Shown here: piece by piece, positions 45,456-53,407 of the stretch
Numbering within the stretch: the stretch's first letter is position 1
Layout: each line of letters begins with the position of its first letter
DNA from: Caulobacter sp.
GTDB taxonomy: Bacteria > Pseudomonadota > Alphaproteobacteria > Caulobacterales > Caulobacteraceae
Reading direction: 5' to 3'
Length of the DNA stretch: 64,000 nucleotides
Assembly (NCBI GenBank): GCA_030680355.1
Contig: JAUXVF010000031.1
Location: forward strand, 599,321-663,320
The notes under the pieces: model-generated
What the model saw: the letters and a program-made list of their open reading frames with translations, nothing else
Databases searched by the model: none
What the model was told of the DNA's origin: nothing
Program-made: the position numbers and the translations under genes

Positions 45456-46187
45456 TTGAAGACCCTGGCCATACTTTCCCGCAAAGGCGGGACCGGAAAG
45501 ACCACCCTGGCGCTGCATCTTGCGGTGGCGGCGGGCGGGTCCGGACGCGCCACCCTGGTGGCCGATATCGACCGTCAGCATTCAGCCATGGAATGGCGAC
45601 GCCAGCGGTCGGGCGATGGTCCGATGGTCGAGGCCGTCAAACCTGGCGCCCTGTTCACCCGCCAGCAGGACGCGGCCCGCGAAGGCATCGACCTGATGAT
45701 CGTCGACACCGGCCCCTCCATCGAGGAGGAGGTCGAACAGGCGGTCCGCTGCGCCGACCTCTGTCTGGTCGTGGCGCGGCCCAACTTCTTCGACATCAGA
45801 GCCGTGGCCGAGTCGGCGGCCCTGGCCGCCCGGTTCCACCGGCCGACGCTGTTTGTCCTCAACCAGGCGCCGCCCCGGCGGGGCGGGTTCGAAGCTCCGG
45901 TCGTGGGCCAGGCGGTGCGAGCCCTGAAGGCTCTGGGCGCTCCGGTCGCGCCGATCGGGTTGCGCGCGCGGGTCGCCTATCAGTATGGCGTCTCGGCTGG
46001 CCTCACCGCGCAGGAGCTTGAGGGCGACGGATCCGCCGCCCATGAGATCGCCGCTCTCTGGCGTTACATCTCGGGCGAGCTCTGGACATCGCCGCCGCCG
46101 GCCCAGGGAGAGACCCCGTGGCGGCCGGCCGGCGCACCGGCCTTCGCCGCCGCGCCGACATTCCAGCCCGGATCTCCGCCGTCCTGA
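45456..46187 (+). CDS. Orphan ParA/MinD-family ATPase
   Basis: 243 residues starting at TTG 45456 behind GGGGAC; the longer open frame (back to 45243) crosses the kinase promoter and is rejected. LAILSRKGGTGKTTLALHLAVAA is the deviant Walker A with the signature Lys; VADIDRQHSAMEWRRQR is the switch I region, and LMIVDTGPSIEEEV the Walker B/switch II. No ParB or parS follows. ParA-like orphans place protein assemblies (flagella, chemosensory arrays, plasmids); its position next to a flagellar operon is suggestive only. A Pro/Ala-rich tail ends the protein. Class is firm; function is not. Confidence 0.88.
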   Translation: MKTLAILSRKGGTGKTTLALHLAVAAGGSGRATLVADIDRQHSAMEWRRQRSGDGPMVEAVKPGALFTRQQDAAREGIDLMIVDTGPSIEEEVEQAVRCADLCLVVARPNFFDIRAVAESAALAARFHRPTLFVLNQAPPRRGGFEAPVVGQAVRALKALGAPVAPIGLRARVAYQYGVSAGLTAQELEGDGSAAHEIAALWRYISGELWTSPPPAQGETPWRPAGAPAFAAAPTFQPGSPPS

Positions 46188-46202
46188 AAGACGATGGTTC
46201 GG

Positions 46203-46643
46203 TCAGGCCTGCTTGTTCAGGGTTATGGCCCGTGCGTCGCTGGCCTGTGGCGCGGCGCTGGGGCCATAGCCGGGACCGGAGTTGCGCTGTGCCGCGACCT
46301 CTTCGGCGATGGCCCGAACCAGACCCTCGGTGACCGTGCGGACCGCCTCCAGGGCGCGACCCTGGCGGGCCAGCACCGCATCAAAGCCTTCGGTGGCCTG
46401 CATCAGACGACGACGCTGAGCCAGCGGCGCGTCTTCGATGAGGGCAGGGTTCTGACGCACCCGCGCCGATTCATGACGATAGAGATTCGCCTGCTCCGAC
46501 ATTTCCTCCATCTGGGCGGCGGCGTCCTGCGGGCGTCGCTGCTCGAAGGCCTGACACTGTTCGGCCATCAGAGCCGTCAACCGGTCTGTCAGCGCAATGA
46601 GTTGTTCCACACGATCGGTGGCGTCTGCGGCGTCGAGCGCCAT
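46203..46643 (-). CDS. flbY: FlbY-like flagellar protein
   Basis: 146 residues, mostly alpha-helical: RVEQLIALTDRLTALMAEQCQAFEQRRPQDAAAQMEEM followed by RQNPALIEDAPLAQRRRLMQATEGFDAVLARQGRALEAV. This FlgN-like long hairpin, as the last gene of the flgI operon, fits Caulobacter FlbY, whose exact role is not settled (it may be a chaperone or regulator in basal-body assembly). Assignment is from position and helical character more than from motif identity. It is 13 bp downstream of the rod-binding protein gene. Confidence 0.72.
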   Translation of the reverse strand: MALDAADATDRVEQLIALTDRLTALMAEQCQAFEQRRPQDAAAQMEEMSEQANLYRHESARVRQNPALIEDAPLAQRRRLMQATEGFDAVLARQGRALEAVRTVTEGLVRAIAEEVAAQRNSGPGYGPSAAPQASDARAITLNKQA

Positions 46644-46655
46644 GGTGGTGCCTTT

Positions 46656-46973
46656 CTACTTGAGACCCTGAAGCTTGAGCATTTCCCGCTGGACGGTGTC
46701 GGCTATGCCGAGGCCGCCTTGTTTGGTCGCCTGTTTGGCGATCGCTTCGGTCAGGAAGGATTTGAACATCGCCTCGCCCTGGCCGCCGCCAAATGGCCCG
46801 TCGGTGGCCACGCCGGCGAACATCGGCTGCAGCATCATCGACAGGAACGACGCCTCGAACGACTTGGCGGCATCCTCGATCTTTTGCCGGCTGGCCAGAT
46901 CCTTGGCTGAAGGCGCGGTGGTCTGGGCCTGACTCAGCAGCATCTCGGCGGGCAGGGCGATCGCGCCGCTCAT
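46656..46973 (-). CDS. cheL: Flagellar rod-binding protein (FlgJ N-terminal/CheL type)
   Basis: 105 residues from ATG 46973, which overlaps the flgI stop (TGATG); a GTG at 46976 is a second possible start. [20 protein letters not shown] (about 37-56) and [33 protein letters not shown] match the rod-binding domain of FlgJ. The peptidoglycan-hydrolase domain of enterobacterial FlgJ is absent, as is usual in alphaproteobacteria, where the protein is called CheL/FlgJ and a separate lytic enzyme opens the wall. Caps the growing flagellar rod in the periplasm. Confidence 0.88.
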   Translation of the reverse strand: MSGAIALPAEMLLSQAQTTAPSAKDLASRQKIEDAAKSFEASFLSMMLQPMFAGVATDGPFGGGQGEAMFKSFLTEAIAKQATKQGGLGIADTVQREMLKLQGLK

Positions 46974-48076
46974 CACATCACCTCGATGTCGGCCTGCAGG
47001 GCGCCCGCCGCGCGGATCGCCTGCAGAATGGAGATCATGTCCCGCGGGGTGACGCCCAGGGCGTTGAGGCCGGCGACCAGACTGGACAGCGAGGCGCCGG
47101 TGCGCAGGGCGATCATCTGCCGCCCCCGCTCCTCGTCGACCGAGATGGCGGATTGGGTGACCACTTCGGTCTGGCCCTTGCTGAAGGGCGCCGGCTGGCT
47201 GACCTGCGGTGTTTCCTGGATGGAGATGGTCAGGTTGCCCTGGGCAATGGCCACCGTCGAGATGCGCACCGCGTCGCCCATGACAATGACGCCACTGACC
47301 TCGTCGATAACGACCTTGGCCGGGGTGTCGGGCTGGACTTCGAGGCTTTCGACGGCTGTCATGAAGCCGACCATGCTCTGTCCGGGCGGCGGACGCAGGG
47401 TGACGATGGTGGGGTTGTCGGCCACCGCCGTCCCGGGGAAGCGGGCGTTGACCGCAGTGGCGATCCGTTGGGCGGTGGTGAAGTCAGGATTGCGCAGGGT
47501 CATGCGCAGTTGGTCCATGGAGGCCAGCTGAAAGCCGGTCTCGCGTTCGATGGTCGCGCCGCCGGCGATTCGACCGGAGGTGGGCACGCCCTTGCTGATC
47601 GAGCTGCCCGAGCCGCCGGAGGCCGAGACCGACCCGGTCTGCACCGTGCCCTGGGCCACGGCGTAGACTTGGCCGTCGGCGCCGATCAGGGCCGTCACCA
47701 GCAGCGTGCCGCCTTGGAGGCTTTTGGCGTCGCCCGCCGCCGATACCGTGACATCGACCGGCGAGCCCGTCGCCGCGAACGGCGGAAGCCGGGCCGTCAC
47801 CATGACCACCGCGACGTTCTTGGTATTGAGGTTGGAGTCGCGAACATTGACCCCGAGTCGCTCAAACATCGCCTCGAGGCTCTGTTTGGTCATGGGCGCG
47901 TTGCGCAGATTGTCGCCGGTGCCGTTCAGACCGACCACAAGGCCGTAACCGGTCAGCTGGTTTTCTCGGACGCCTTCGAACTCGACCACGTCCTTGATGC
48001 GGGACTTGGCCAGACTCGGGCCCGCCGTAACCAGGGCGATGGCCAGTACCAGGCCGCCTATTATCGATCGACGCAT
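46973..48076 (-). CDS. flgI: Flagellar P-ring protein FlgI
   Basis: 367 residues with a Sec signal ([23 protein letters not shown]). Forms the P ring in the peptidoglycan layer. [31 protein letters not shown] (about 26-56) is the FlgI opening signature; [25 protein letters not shown] and [22 protein letters not shown] segments follow (here [23 protein letters not shown]). Heads a three-gene operon with the rod-binding protein and FlbY, divergent from fliX. A sigma-54-like element lies 39 bp upstream. Confidence 0.95.
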   Translation of the reverse strand: MRRSIIGGLVLAIALVTAGPSLAKSRIKDVVEFEGVRENQLTGYGLVVGLNGTGDNLRNAPMTKQSLEAMFERLGVNVRDSNLNTKNVAVVMVTARLPPFAATGSPVDVTVSAAGDAKSLQGGTLLVTALIGADGQVYAVAQGTVQTGSVSASGGSGSSISKGVPTSGRIAGGATIERETGFQLASMDQLRMTLRNPDFTTAQRIATAVNARFPGTAVADNPTIVTLRPPPGQSMVGFMTAVESLEVQPDTPAKVVIDEVSGVIVMGDAVRISTVAIAQGNLTISIQETPQVSQPAPFSKGQTEVVTQSAISVDEERGRQMIALRTGASLSSLVAGLNALGVTPRDMISILQAIRAAGALQADIEVM

Positions 48077-48114
48077 GATGCTCCCGCTTGGACGGCTTTA
48101 CTCGTAGGGTCCCA

Positions 48115-48130
48115 TGCCAGAAGCGCGCCA
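48115..48130 (-). promoter_or_regulatory. Sigma-54-type promoter for flgI
   Basis: Read on the minus strand it is TGGCGCGCTTCTGGCA: GG and GC dinucleotides with the required 10-base spacing, and 11 or more matches to TGGCACG-N4-TTGCA. The GC lies 40 bp before the flgI ATG. This suits a class III/IV flagellar promoter. A GC-rich partial palindrome at about 48192-48209 could be an ftr-like FlbD enhancer (inference). Confidence 0.55.
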
Positions 48131-48210
48131 CTTTGAAAGTGTAATAAAATCAATAGGAAGGTGGCGATTTACCGGGCGCCGCCAACCGCCACGGCAGAAT
48201 TTGCCCGGCA

Positions 48211-48218
48211 TTAACCAT
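48211..48218 (+). promoter_or_regulatory. CtrA half-site upstream of fliX
   Basis: TTAACCAT, the CtrA recognition half-site found at class II flagellar promoters of Caulobacter, 62 bp before the fliX ATG. Confidence 0.55.
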
Positions 48219-48279
48219 GCTGCAATTTCAGAGGCCGACATTGGCAGCCAACAGAAGTTCGGAGCGGCGTATCGCCTCC

Positions 48280-48717
48280 ATGAAAGTCACGGGAACCAGC
48301 AGCGTAGGATCGCTCGGCGGCGCCAAGGGGGGCGCGCGAGGCGGAGGCGGGCAGGGCGGTTTCGCGCTGCCGACCGTTGGCGGCGCCACCGCCGCGCCGG
48401 ATGTGGCCCGCAGCAGCGGCGTCGGGGGAATCGATTCCATTGGCGCCTTGCTGGCGCTGCAGGATGTCGGCGGCCCCCTGGAGCGTCGCCGGCGGGCGGT
48501 GGGCCGGGCCGGCCGGATTCTCGATGTTCTGGACGAAGTGAAAATCGCCCTGATCGATGGCGAGGTGTCGCGTCAGGACCTCGACCGCCTTGTCCGGGCG
48601 GTGCGCGAAGAGCGGCTGTCCACTGACGACGGTCGCCTCGAAGGCGTTCTGGACGAGATCGAAACCCGGGCGGCAGTGGAGCTGGCCAAACTCGAATACG
48701 CGAGCGCGGCGATATGA
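48280..48717 (+). CDS. fliX: Flagellar assembly regulator FliX
   Basis: 145 residues (C. crescentus FliX is about 140). MKVTGTSSVGSLGGAKGG starts with the conserved MKVTGT... motif and a Gly-rich stretch; the C-terminal half is helical: RRRRAVGRAGRILDVLDEVKIALIDGEVSRQDLDRLV. FliX couples basal-body assembly to transcription by binding and activating FlbD, the sigma-54 activator of late flagellar genes. Divergent from flgI, its own predicted target operon. The ATG at 48280 is chosen by the conserved N-terminus; in-frame codons to 48217 overlap the CtrA region. Confidence 0.92.
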   Translation: MKVTGTSSVGSLGGAKGGARGGGGQGGFALPTVGGATAAPDVARSSGVGGIDSIGALLALQDVGGPLERRRRAVGRAGRILDVLDEVKIALIDGEVSRQDLDRLVRAVREERLSTDDGRLEGVLDEIETRAAVELAKLEYASAAI

Positions 48718-48740
48718 ACGCACCTCGAACGCGAGGTTCA

Positions 48741-48768
48741 TTGATCGTTGCAGGGTGTTTGCTATAAG
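48741..48768 (+). promoter_or_regulatory. Putative dksA promoter
   Basis: TTGATC (48741-48746), 16-base spacer, TATAAG (48763-48768), 45 bp before the dksA ATG. A small hairpin (CGCTC-ttgt-GAGCG, 48773-48786) follows in the 5' leader. Consensus match only. Confidence 0.4.
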
Positions 48769-48813
48769 GCCCCGCTCTTGTGAGCGCGGCGTTTAAGGGG
48801 GCGTGAGACGTCA

Positions 48814-49242
48814 ATGCAGACGGCTACGGTTCTAACCGACCAAGGGGCCTATCGTCCGACGGACGATGAGCCCTTCATGAACGAGCGACAGCTTGGGTAT
48901 TTCAAGCGGAAGCTGCAGGCTTGGAAAGATGAGATCCTTCGCGAATCCCGCGAAACGGTCACGCATCTGCAGAAAGAAACCGAGAATCACCCTGACCTGG
49001 CCGATCGCGCCACGTCGGAGGCGGACCGGGCTCTTGAACTGCGCACCCGGGACCGCCAGCGAAAGCTGATTTCCAAGATCGATGACGCCCTGCGTCGCAT
49101 CGAGGATGGCTCCTACGGCTATTGCGAAGAGACTGGCGAGCCGATCGGCCTGGCCCGTCTCGAAGCTCGGCCCGTGGCCACCATGAGCGTCGAGGCGCAA
49201 GAACGTCACGAGCGCCGCGAGCGAGTCCACCGCGACGACTGA
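48814..49242 (+). CDS. dksA: DksA-family RNA polymerase-binding factor, zinc site degenerate
   Basis: 142 residues. Binds the RNA polymerase secondary channel and works with ppGpp. The coiled-coil tip keeps Asp61, Asp64 and Ala66 (PDLADRATSE), equal to E. coli D71, D74 and A76. The C-terminal zinc finger keeps only Cys104: the other three positions are Thr107, Ser125 and Ala128 (CEETGEP...ATMSVEAQ). This single-Cys form is usual in alphaproteobacteria and should not hold structural zinc. It follows fliX by 96 bp with its own promoter-like site, in the fliX-dksA order known in Caulobacter. Confidence 0.92.
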   Translation: MQTATVLTDQGAYRPTDDEPFMNERQLGYFKRKLQAWKDEILRESRETVTHLQKETENHPDLADRATSEADRALELRTRDRQRKLISKIDDALRRIEDGSYGYCEETGEPIGLARLEARPVATMSVEAQERHERRERVHRDD

Positions 49243-49578
49243 TGCGGTTGAGAGACAGGCGCGCTTTCGGGCAAATGCCTGTGTCCCCGGATATCCGTCG
49301 GCCCGACAGCGCCTGGTCGCGCGGCGACGCTGGCCCGCGATGGCCGATTGCCGACTGCGTCATGGCCCGGATGGCGTCATCGGGGCGTTGGTGGAGCGGT
49401 CCGGGCTGAACCGTAGCGCTGCCCGCTCCGGCACAACCTTCCATTCAAACAGGATCGACTTCGGCGCGCGCCTTGACGTTAATTATCGCCATAGCGAATA
49501 TCATTCGCGGCCAAGGCGGCCTAACCTGATCGGATACTGAGGCCAGACGCCCTGGCCCGTGCTGAAAGGGGCCGCGCC
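49243..49578. other. Gene-free interval of 336 bp
   Basis: No ORF here has a convincing start or protein-like composition. The visible features are a 15-bp palindrome (49494-49508) and an AT-rich stretch around 49475-49505 (TTAATTATCGCC), where the promoter of the GH1 gene probably lies. Confidence 0.6.
49494..49508. promoter_or_regulatory. Palindrome upstream of GH1 gene, Fur-like
   Basis: GCGAAT-ATC-ATTCGC, 6-bp arms around a 3-bp centre, 71 bp before the GH1 start. Its shape recalls iron-responsive Fur boxes of alphaproteobacteria (GCGAATGAT-type half-sites), but sugar-responsive LacI operators are also palindromes of this size. Factor unknown. Confidence 0.4.
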
Positions 49579-50886
49579 ATGAAAATCTCCCGCAGGGGGC
49601 TGCTCGCCGGAGCCGTGGGCCTGGGCGCCGCGCCTGCGGCCGGCGTGAGGGCCGGGCCATCCCGACTCCCCGCGCCGCGCGATTTCCTTTGGGGCGCCGC
49701 GATCTCGGGCCACCAGAGCGAAGGCAACAACACCAACAGCGATTCCTGGGTTCGGGAGAATGTTCGGCCGACCCTGTTCGCCGAGCGCTCCGGAGACGCC
49801 TGCGACAGCTACCATCGCTACCGGGAGGACATCGCCGTCGCGGCTGAGCTCGGCTTCAACAGTTACCGGTTCGGCATCGAGTGGTCGCGCATCGAGCCTA
49901 GCGAAGGCTTCTATTCCAACGCCGAGCTCGATCACTACGCCCGCGTGCTCGAGACTTGCCACGCCTATGGGCTCAAGCCGGTCGTCACCTTCAATCATTT
50001 CACCACCCCGATCTGGTTCGCCGCGCGGGGCGGGTTTGAAACCCCGGATTCGCCCGATCTGTTCGCCGCCTATTGCGCCAGGGCGGCTGGCCATCTGGGC
50101 GGATTGATGCACCTCGCCACGACCTTCAACGAGGCCAACATCGCGCTGCTGGTGGAGCTCTTCCCGCAGAACGAGGCCTCGCGGGCGGCCGGGAAAGCCA
50201 TGATCGACGCCGCAGCGCGGGCGACCGGCTCGCCCGGGTTCTCAAGCCTCGCCTTCGCCGACCCGGCGGTCACCACGCCGCTGCTGCAGGCGGCGCACCG
50301 GAAGGCCTACGACGCGATCAAGGCGGCGCAGCCGAACCTGCCTGTCGGCCTTACCCTGACGACCCAGGACATCCAGCCGGTCGGTGAAAACTCACTGGCC
50401 GACGTCTATCGCGCGCGCCTCTACGGCGACTGGATCAAGGTGGCGCAGACCCACGCGGACTTCTTCGGCGTGCAGACCTATACGCGCTTTCGGGTGGGGC
50501 CCGCGGGGGTGCTGCCGCCGCCGCCCGGCGCCGAGCTGACCGACGCGGGCTACGAATATTACCCAGAGGCCCTCGCCAACACGATCCGTTGGGCGCACGC
50601 GACGATCGGCAAGCCGATCTATGTGACGGAGAACGGCATCGCCACCAACGACGACGCCCGCCGCATCGCTTTCATCGACCAGGCGCTGGCCGGCGTCCGC
50701 GAGTGCCTCGCCGACGGCATACCGGTTCACGCCTATCTGCATTGGTCCCTGCTGGACAATTTCGAGTGGACCTCGGGTTTCGGCAAGCATTTTGGGCTCG
50801 TCGCCGTCGATCGCGAGACGTTCAAGCGAACCCCGAAACCCAGCGCTCGGCATCTGGGCGCAATCGCGCGCGCAAGCAGCATTTAG
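49579..50886 (+). CDS. Exported GH1-family beta-glycosidase
   Basis: 435 residues. A twin-arginine-like signal (KISRRGLLAGAVGLGAAPAAGVRA, cut near 25) predicts export through Tat, unusual for GH1, which is mostly cytoplasmic. DFLWGAAISGHQSEG (35-49) is the N-terminal GH1 signature; Glu185 in TTFNEANI is the acid/base (the usual sequence is TFNEP, so Pro is Ala here), and Glu351 in YVTENGI the nucleophile. FGIEWSRIEP and YLHWSLLDNFEW are conserved substrate-site segments. Substrate unknown (cellobiose-like or aryl glycosides). No partner transporter is adjacent. Confidence 0.88.
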   Translation: MKISRRGLLAGAVGLGAAPAAGVRAGPSRLPAPRDFLWGAAISGHQSEGNNTNSDSWVRENVRPTLFAERSGDACDSYHRYREDIAVAAELGFNSYRFGIEWSRIEPSEGFYSNAELDHYARVLETCHAYGLKPVVTFNHFTTPIWFAARGGFETPDSPDLFAAYCARAAGHLGGLMHLATTFNEANIALLVELFPQNEASRAAGKAMIDAAARATGSPGFSSLAFADPAVTTPLLQAAHRKAYDAIKAAQPNLPVGLTLTTQDIQPVGENSLADVYRARLYGDWIKVAQTHADFFGVQTYTRFRVGPAGVLPPPPGAELTDAGYEYYPEALANTIRWAHATIGKPIYVTENGIATNDDARRIAFIDQALAGVRECLADGIPVHAYLHWSLLDNFEWTSGFGKHFGLVAVDRETFKRTPKPSARHLGAIARASSI

Positions 50887-50976
50887 GCTGACCGTGGCGC
50901 AGGCCGCGCGCCGTCCCGGCTTGACTTCCGGCTGCTCAGAGACGACCTAGCCCGGCTCTGAGAAGGACGTCCTGCC

Positions 50977-52317
50977 ATGACCGTCAAGGTCCGTTTCGCT
51001 CCGTCGCCCACCGGTCGGCTTCATGTCGGCAACATCCGCACGGGTCTGATCAACTGGTTGTTCGCCAGGGGCGAGGGCGGCCAGTTCGTCCTGCGCATCG
51101 ACGACACCGACCGCGAGCGCTCGACCCGGGAGTACGAGCAGGGGATCGAAACCGATCTGACCTGGCTCGGCATGACCTGGGACGAGAAGCACAGCCAGTC
51201 GGCGCGTTTTCCCCTCTATCGGGACGCCATGGAGCGGCTGAAGTCGCACGGGCGGCTCTACCCGGCCTATGAAACCCAGGACGAGCTCGACCGTCGGCGC
51301 AAGGTCCAGCTCTCCCGCGGCCAGCCGCCGGTCTATGACCGCGCCGCCCTCAAGCTGACCGACGCCGAGCGCGCAGCCCTGGAAGCCGAGGGGCGCCGTC
51401 CGCACTGGCGGTTCCGGCTCGAGGGCAAGCGGGTGAAATGGGAAGACCTGGCCCGCGGCCATTGCGAGGTGGACACCGCCTCGATGTCTGACCCGGTGCT
51501 GATCCGCGAGGACGGGGCCTTCCTCTACACCCTGCCATCGGTGGTCGATGATATCGACATGGCCATCACCCACGTCGTTCGCGGCGAGGATCACGTCACC
51601 AACACCGGCGCCCAGATCGAAATCTTCGAGGCCCTGGGCGCCAGGGCGCCGCAGTTCGCCCACACCACCCTGCTGGTCGGGGCGGACGGGGAGGGGCTGT
51701 CCAAACGCCTGGGTTCGCTGTCAATCATGGATCTGCGTGAGCAGGGCTATGAGCCGCTGGCCATCGTCTCGCACCTGGCCCGCATCGGCACCTCCGATCC
51801 GCTGGAGCCGGGCGACAACATCGCGGGCCTCGCCGCCGATTTCGCCTTCGGCAAGATGGCCCGCCATCCCGGCCGCTATGATTTCGATGATCTGGCCCGG
51901 ATCAATGCGGCGGTCCTGCACGCCATGCCCTACGAGACGGCGCAGCCGCGTCTGGCCAATATTGGCGCGGACCTGGGCGAAGCCTTCTGGCTGTCGGTCC
52001 GGTCCAACGTCGCGCTGTTTTCCGGCGTCGGCGTCTGGGCCCATGTGGTCAGCGGCTCGGTCGAGCCCCTGATCGCCGAGGAAGATCGCCCTGTGGTCGA
52101 GGCGGCGGCGGGGCTGTTGCCCGAGACGCTGGACGGCGACAGCTGGAGTGTCTGGACCAGTCTGGTCAAAGCGGCCACGGGGGCCAAGGGGCGCGGGCTG
52201 TTCATGCCCCTGCGCCGGGCGCTGACCGGCCTCGATCACGGCCCGGAAATGGCGGTCATGCTGCCCCTGATCGGGCGCGAAAAGGCGGTCCGCCGGCTGG
52301 CCGGCGAGACCGCCTGA
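50977..52317 (+). CDS. gltX: Glutamyl-tRNA synthetase
   Basis: 446 residues, class I. RFAPSPTGRLHVGNIRTGLINW holds the HIGH box as HVGN (about 16-19). The KMSKS loop reads GEGLSKRLGSLSI. FVLRIDDTDRERSTREYEQGI is the characteristic catalytic-domain segment. Alphaproteobacteria often have two GluRS forms with different tRNA-Glu/Gln preference; this short one could be either, and the second copy is not in this window. AAGGACG lies upstream of ATG 50977. Confidence 0.94.
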   Translation: MTVKVRFAPSPTGRLHVGNIRTGLINWLFARGEGGQFVLRIDDTDRERSTREYEQGIETDLTWLGMTWDEKHSQSARFPLYRDAMERLKSHGRLYPAYETQDELDRRRKVQLSRGQPPVYDRAALKLTDAERAALEAEGRRPHWRFRLEGKRVKWEDLARGHCEVDTASMSDPVLIREDGAFLYTLPSVVDDIDMAITHVVRGEDHVTNTGAQIEIFEALGARAPQFAHTTLLVGADGEGLSKRLGSLSIMDLREQGYEPLAIVSHLARIGTSDPLEPGDNIAGLAADFAFGKMARHPGRYDFDDLARINAAVLHAMPYETAQPRLANIGADLGEAFWLSVRSNVALFSGVGVWAHVVSGSVEPLIAEEDRPVVEAAAGLLPETLDGDSWSVWTSLVKAATGAKGRGLFMPLRRALTGLDHGPEMAVMLPLIGREKAVRRLAGETA

Positions 52318-52321
52318 CCGG

Positions 52322-52633
52322 TTAGTCCGCGGCTGTCGGCGCGTTACAGGCCGCCAAGGCCTCGGTGGTGAAGGCTTCGCCACGGTAGGCGAAGGTGGTG
52401 ACGGGCCCCAGCTTCGCCGCCAGCCTGCGGCAGGCGCGGCCGGGCGGCGTATCCCGGACCTTCTCCGAGCGACAGACATTGACCTTGCAGGTCCAGACCG
52501 CGCCATCGAGGATGACGTGGTCGACCGATGTCTTGCCCTTGAGGGTCAGCCAAGCGTCCTGGGGCGGTCCGGCCGCCATGGCCGAACCCGCCAGGCTGAC
52601 GGCGAGAACTGCTCCAAACATGAGTGTGCGCAT
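52322..52633 (-). CDS. Small exported protein, unknown function
   Basis: 103 residues from ATG 52633 (GGAGA upstream; the frame back to 52693 is rejected). Sec signal MRTLMFGAVLAVSLAGSAMAA, then a short domain with four Cys: AVWTCKVNVCRSEKV, ACRRLAA and LAACNAP, likely two disulfides. The conserved-looking ILDGAVWTCKVNVC and LGPVTTFAYRGEAFT segments recur in small proteins of Caulobacterales and sphingomonads as I recall them, with no known role. Convergent with gltX (4-bp gap). Confidence 0.7.
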   Translation of the reverse strand: MRTLMFGAVLAVSLAGSAMAAGPPQDAWLTLKGKTSVDHVILDGAVWTCKVNVCRSEKVRDTPPGRACRRLAAKLGPVTTFAYRGEAFTTEALAACNAPTAAD

Positions 52634-52700
52634 TGTTGAATCTCCTATCCCGCGCCGGAGGGGAGTCCGACGCTGACGGATAGTGAGTTTCAAAAAGAAA

Positions 52701-53312
52701 CTAAGTCAAGGCGCGGGGATCAACCGCTGGCGGCGGCGCGCGTCCGATCGCCTCGGCCATGGCGATAACGGCCGGAACCACGGCCTCGACCGTATCGACC
52801 GAGCGCCAGGACTGGGCGAATTCCGGCGGCGACAGGTTCTCGCGGATGGTGTGGTGGAACAGCTCGAACAGGGGATTCCAGAAGCCCCGCGGATTGTAGA
52901 ACACCACGGGTTTGGCGTGCAGACCCAGGCGCTGCCAGGACAGCAGTTCGACCACCTCCTCGAGGGTGCCGATGCCGCCGGGCAGGACCACGAAGGCGTC
53001 GGACCGCTCGAACATCATCATCTTGCGCTCGTGCATCGATGTGACGACGATGGTTTCAACGTCGTCAAAGGGTTGTTCACGGCCTTTGAGGAAGTCGGGA
53101 ATGATGCCCAGGACGCGGCCGCCGGCCTCGTGCGCGCCCCGCGCGCTGGCGCCCATCAGGCCCACGCCGCCGCCGCCGTAAACGAACTTCAGCCCCGCGC
53201 GCGCGATTTCGCCGCCGATGGAAAACGCTGTCGACAGAAAATCGGGATCCGCCGCGTTGGCGGAGCCGCAGTAGACGCAGATGGACGTCACGCGGCCGGG
53301 GTTATTCGACAT
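52701..53312 (-). CDS. LOG-family (TIGR00730) nucleotide phosphoribohydrolase-like protein
   Basis: 203 residues. SICVYCGSANAADPDFLS (10-27) and the signature PGGIGTLEEVVELLSWQRLGLH (about 111-132), with the upstream Arg/Lys of HERKMMMF, match the LOG/lysine-decarboxylase-like fold. Members cleave cytokinin riboside monophosphates or purine nucleotides to base and ribose 5-phosphate. The common old label 'lysine decarboxylase' is wrong for this family. A terminator-like hairpin sits in its 5' leader (53336-53357). Confidence 0.9.
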   Translation of the reverse strand: MSNNPGRVTSICVYCGSANAADPDFLSTAFSIGGEIARAGLKFVYGGGGVGLMGASARGAHEAGGRVLGIIPDFLKGREQPFDDVETIVVTSMHERKMMMFERSDAFVVLPGGIGTLEEVVELLSWQRLGLHAKPVVFYNPRGFWNPLFELFHHTIRENLSPPEFAQSWRSVDTVEAVVPAVIAMAEAIGRAPPPAVDPRALT

Positions 53313-53331
53313 CTCCTGGGCTCCGGGGATG

Positions 53332-53357
53332 AAAAAGGCGCGCTAGCGGGCGCGCCT
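53332..53357 (-). terminator. Terminator-like hairpin in the LOG gene leader
   Basis: On the minus strand: AGGCGCGC (53357-53350), a 6-base loop, GCGCGCCT (53343-53336), then a run of five T (53336-53332). It ends 20 bases before the LOG ATG at 53312, so it faces into that gene. It may attenuate LOG or stop antisense transcription from the divergent lipoprotein region. Confidence 0.55.
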
Positions 53358-53407
53358 GGGGAATATGATCTCTATGATCAGGTTTCGTGGGCAGGGTTGC
53401 AAGTGAC

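Noticed and set aside
45456..46187. Chromosome-partitioning parA and nearby origin
   Set aside because: No parB, no parS-like repeats and no gid/dnaA-type genes; it is an orphan ParA-like ATPase.
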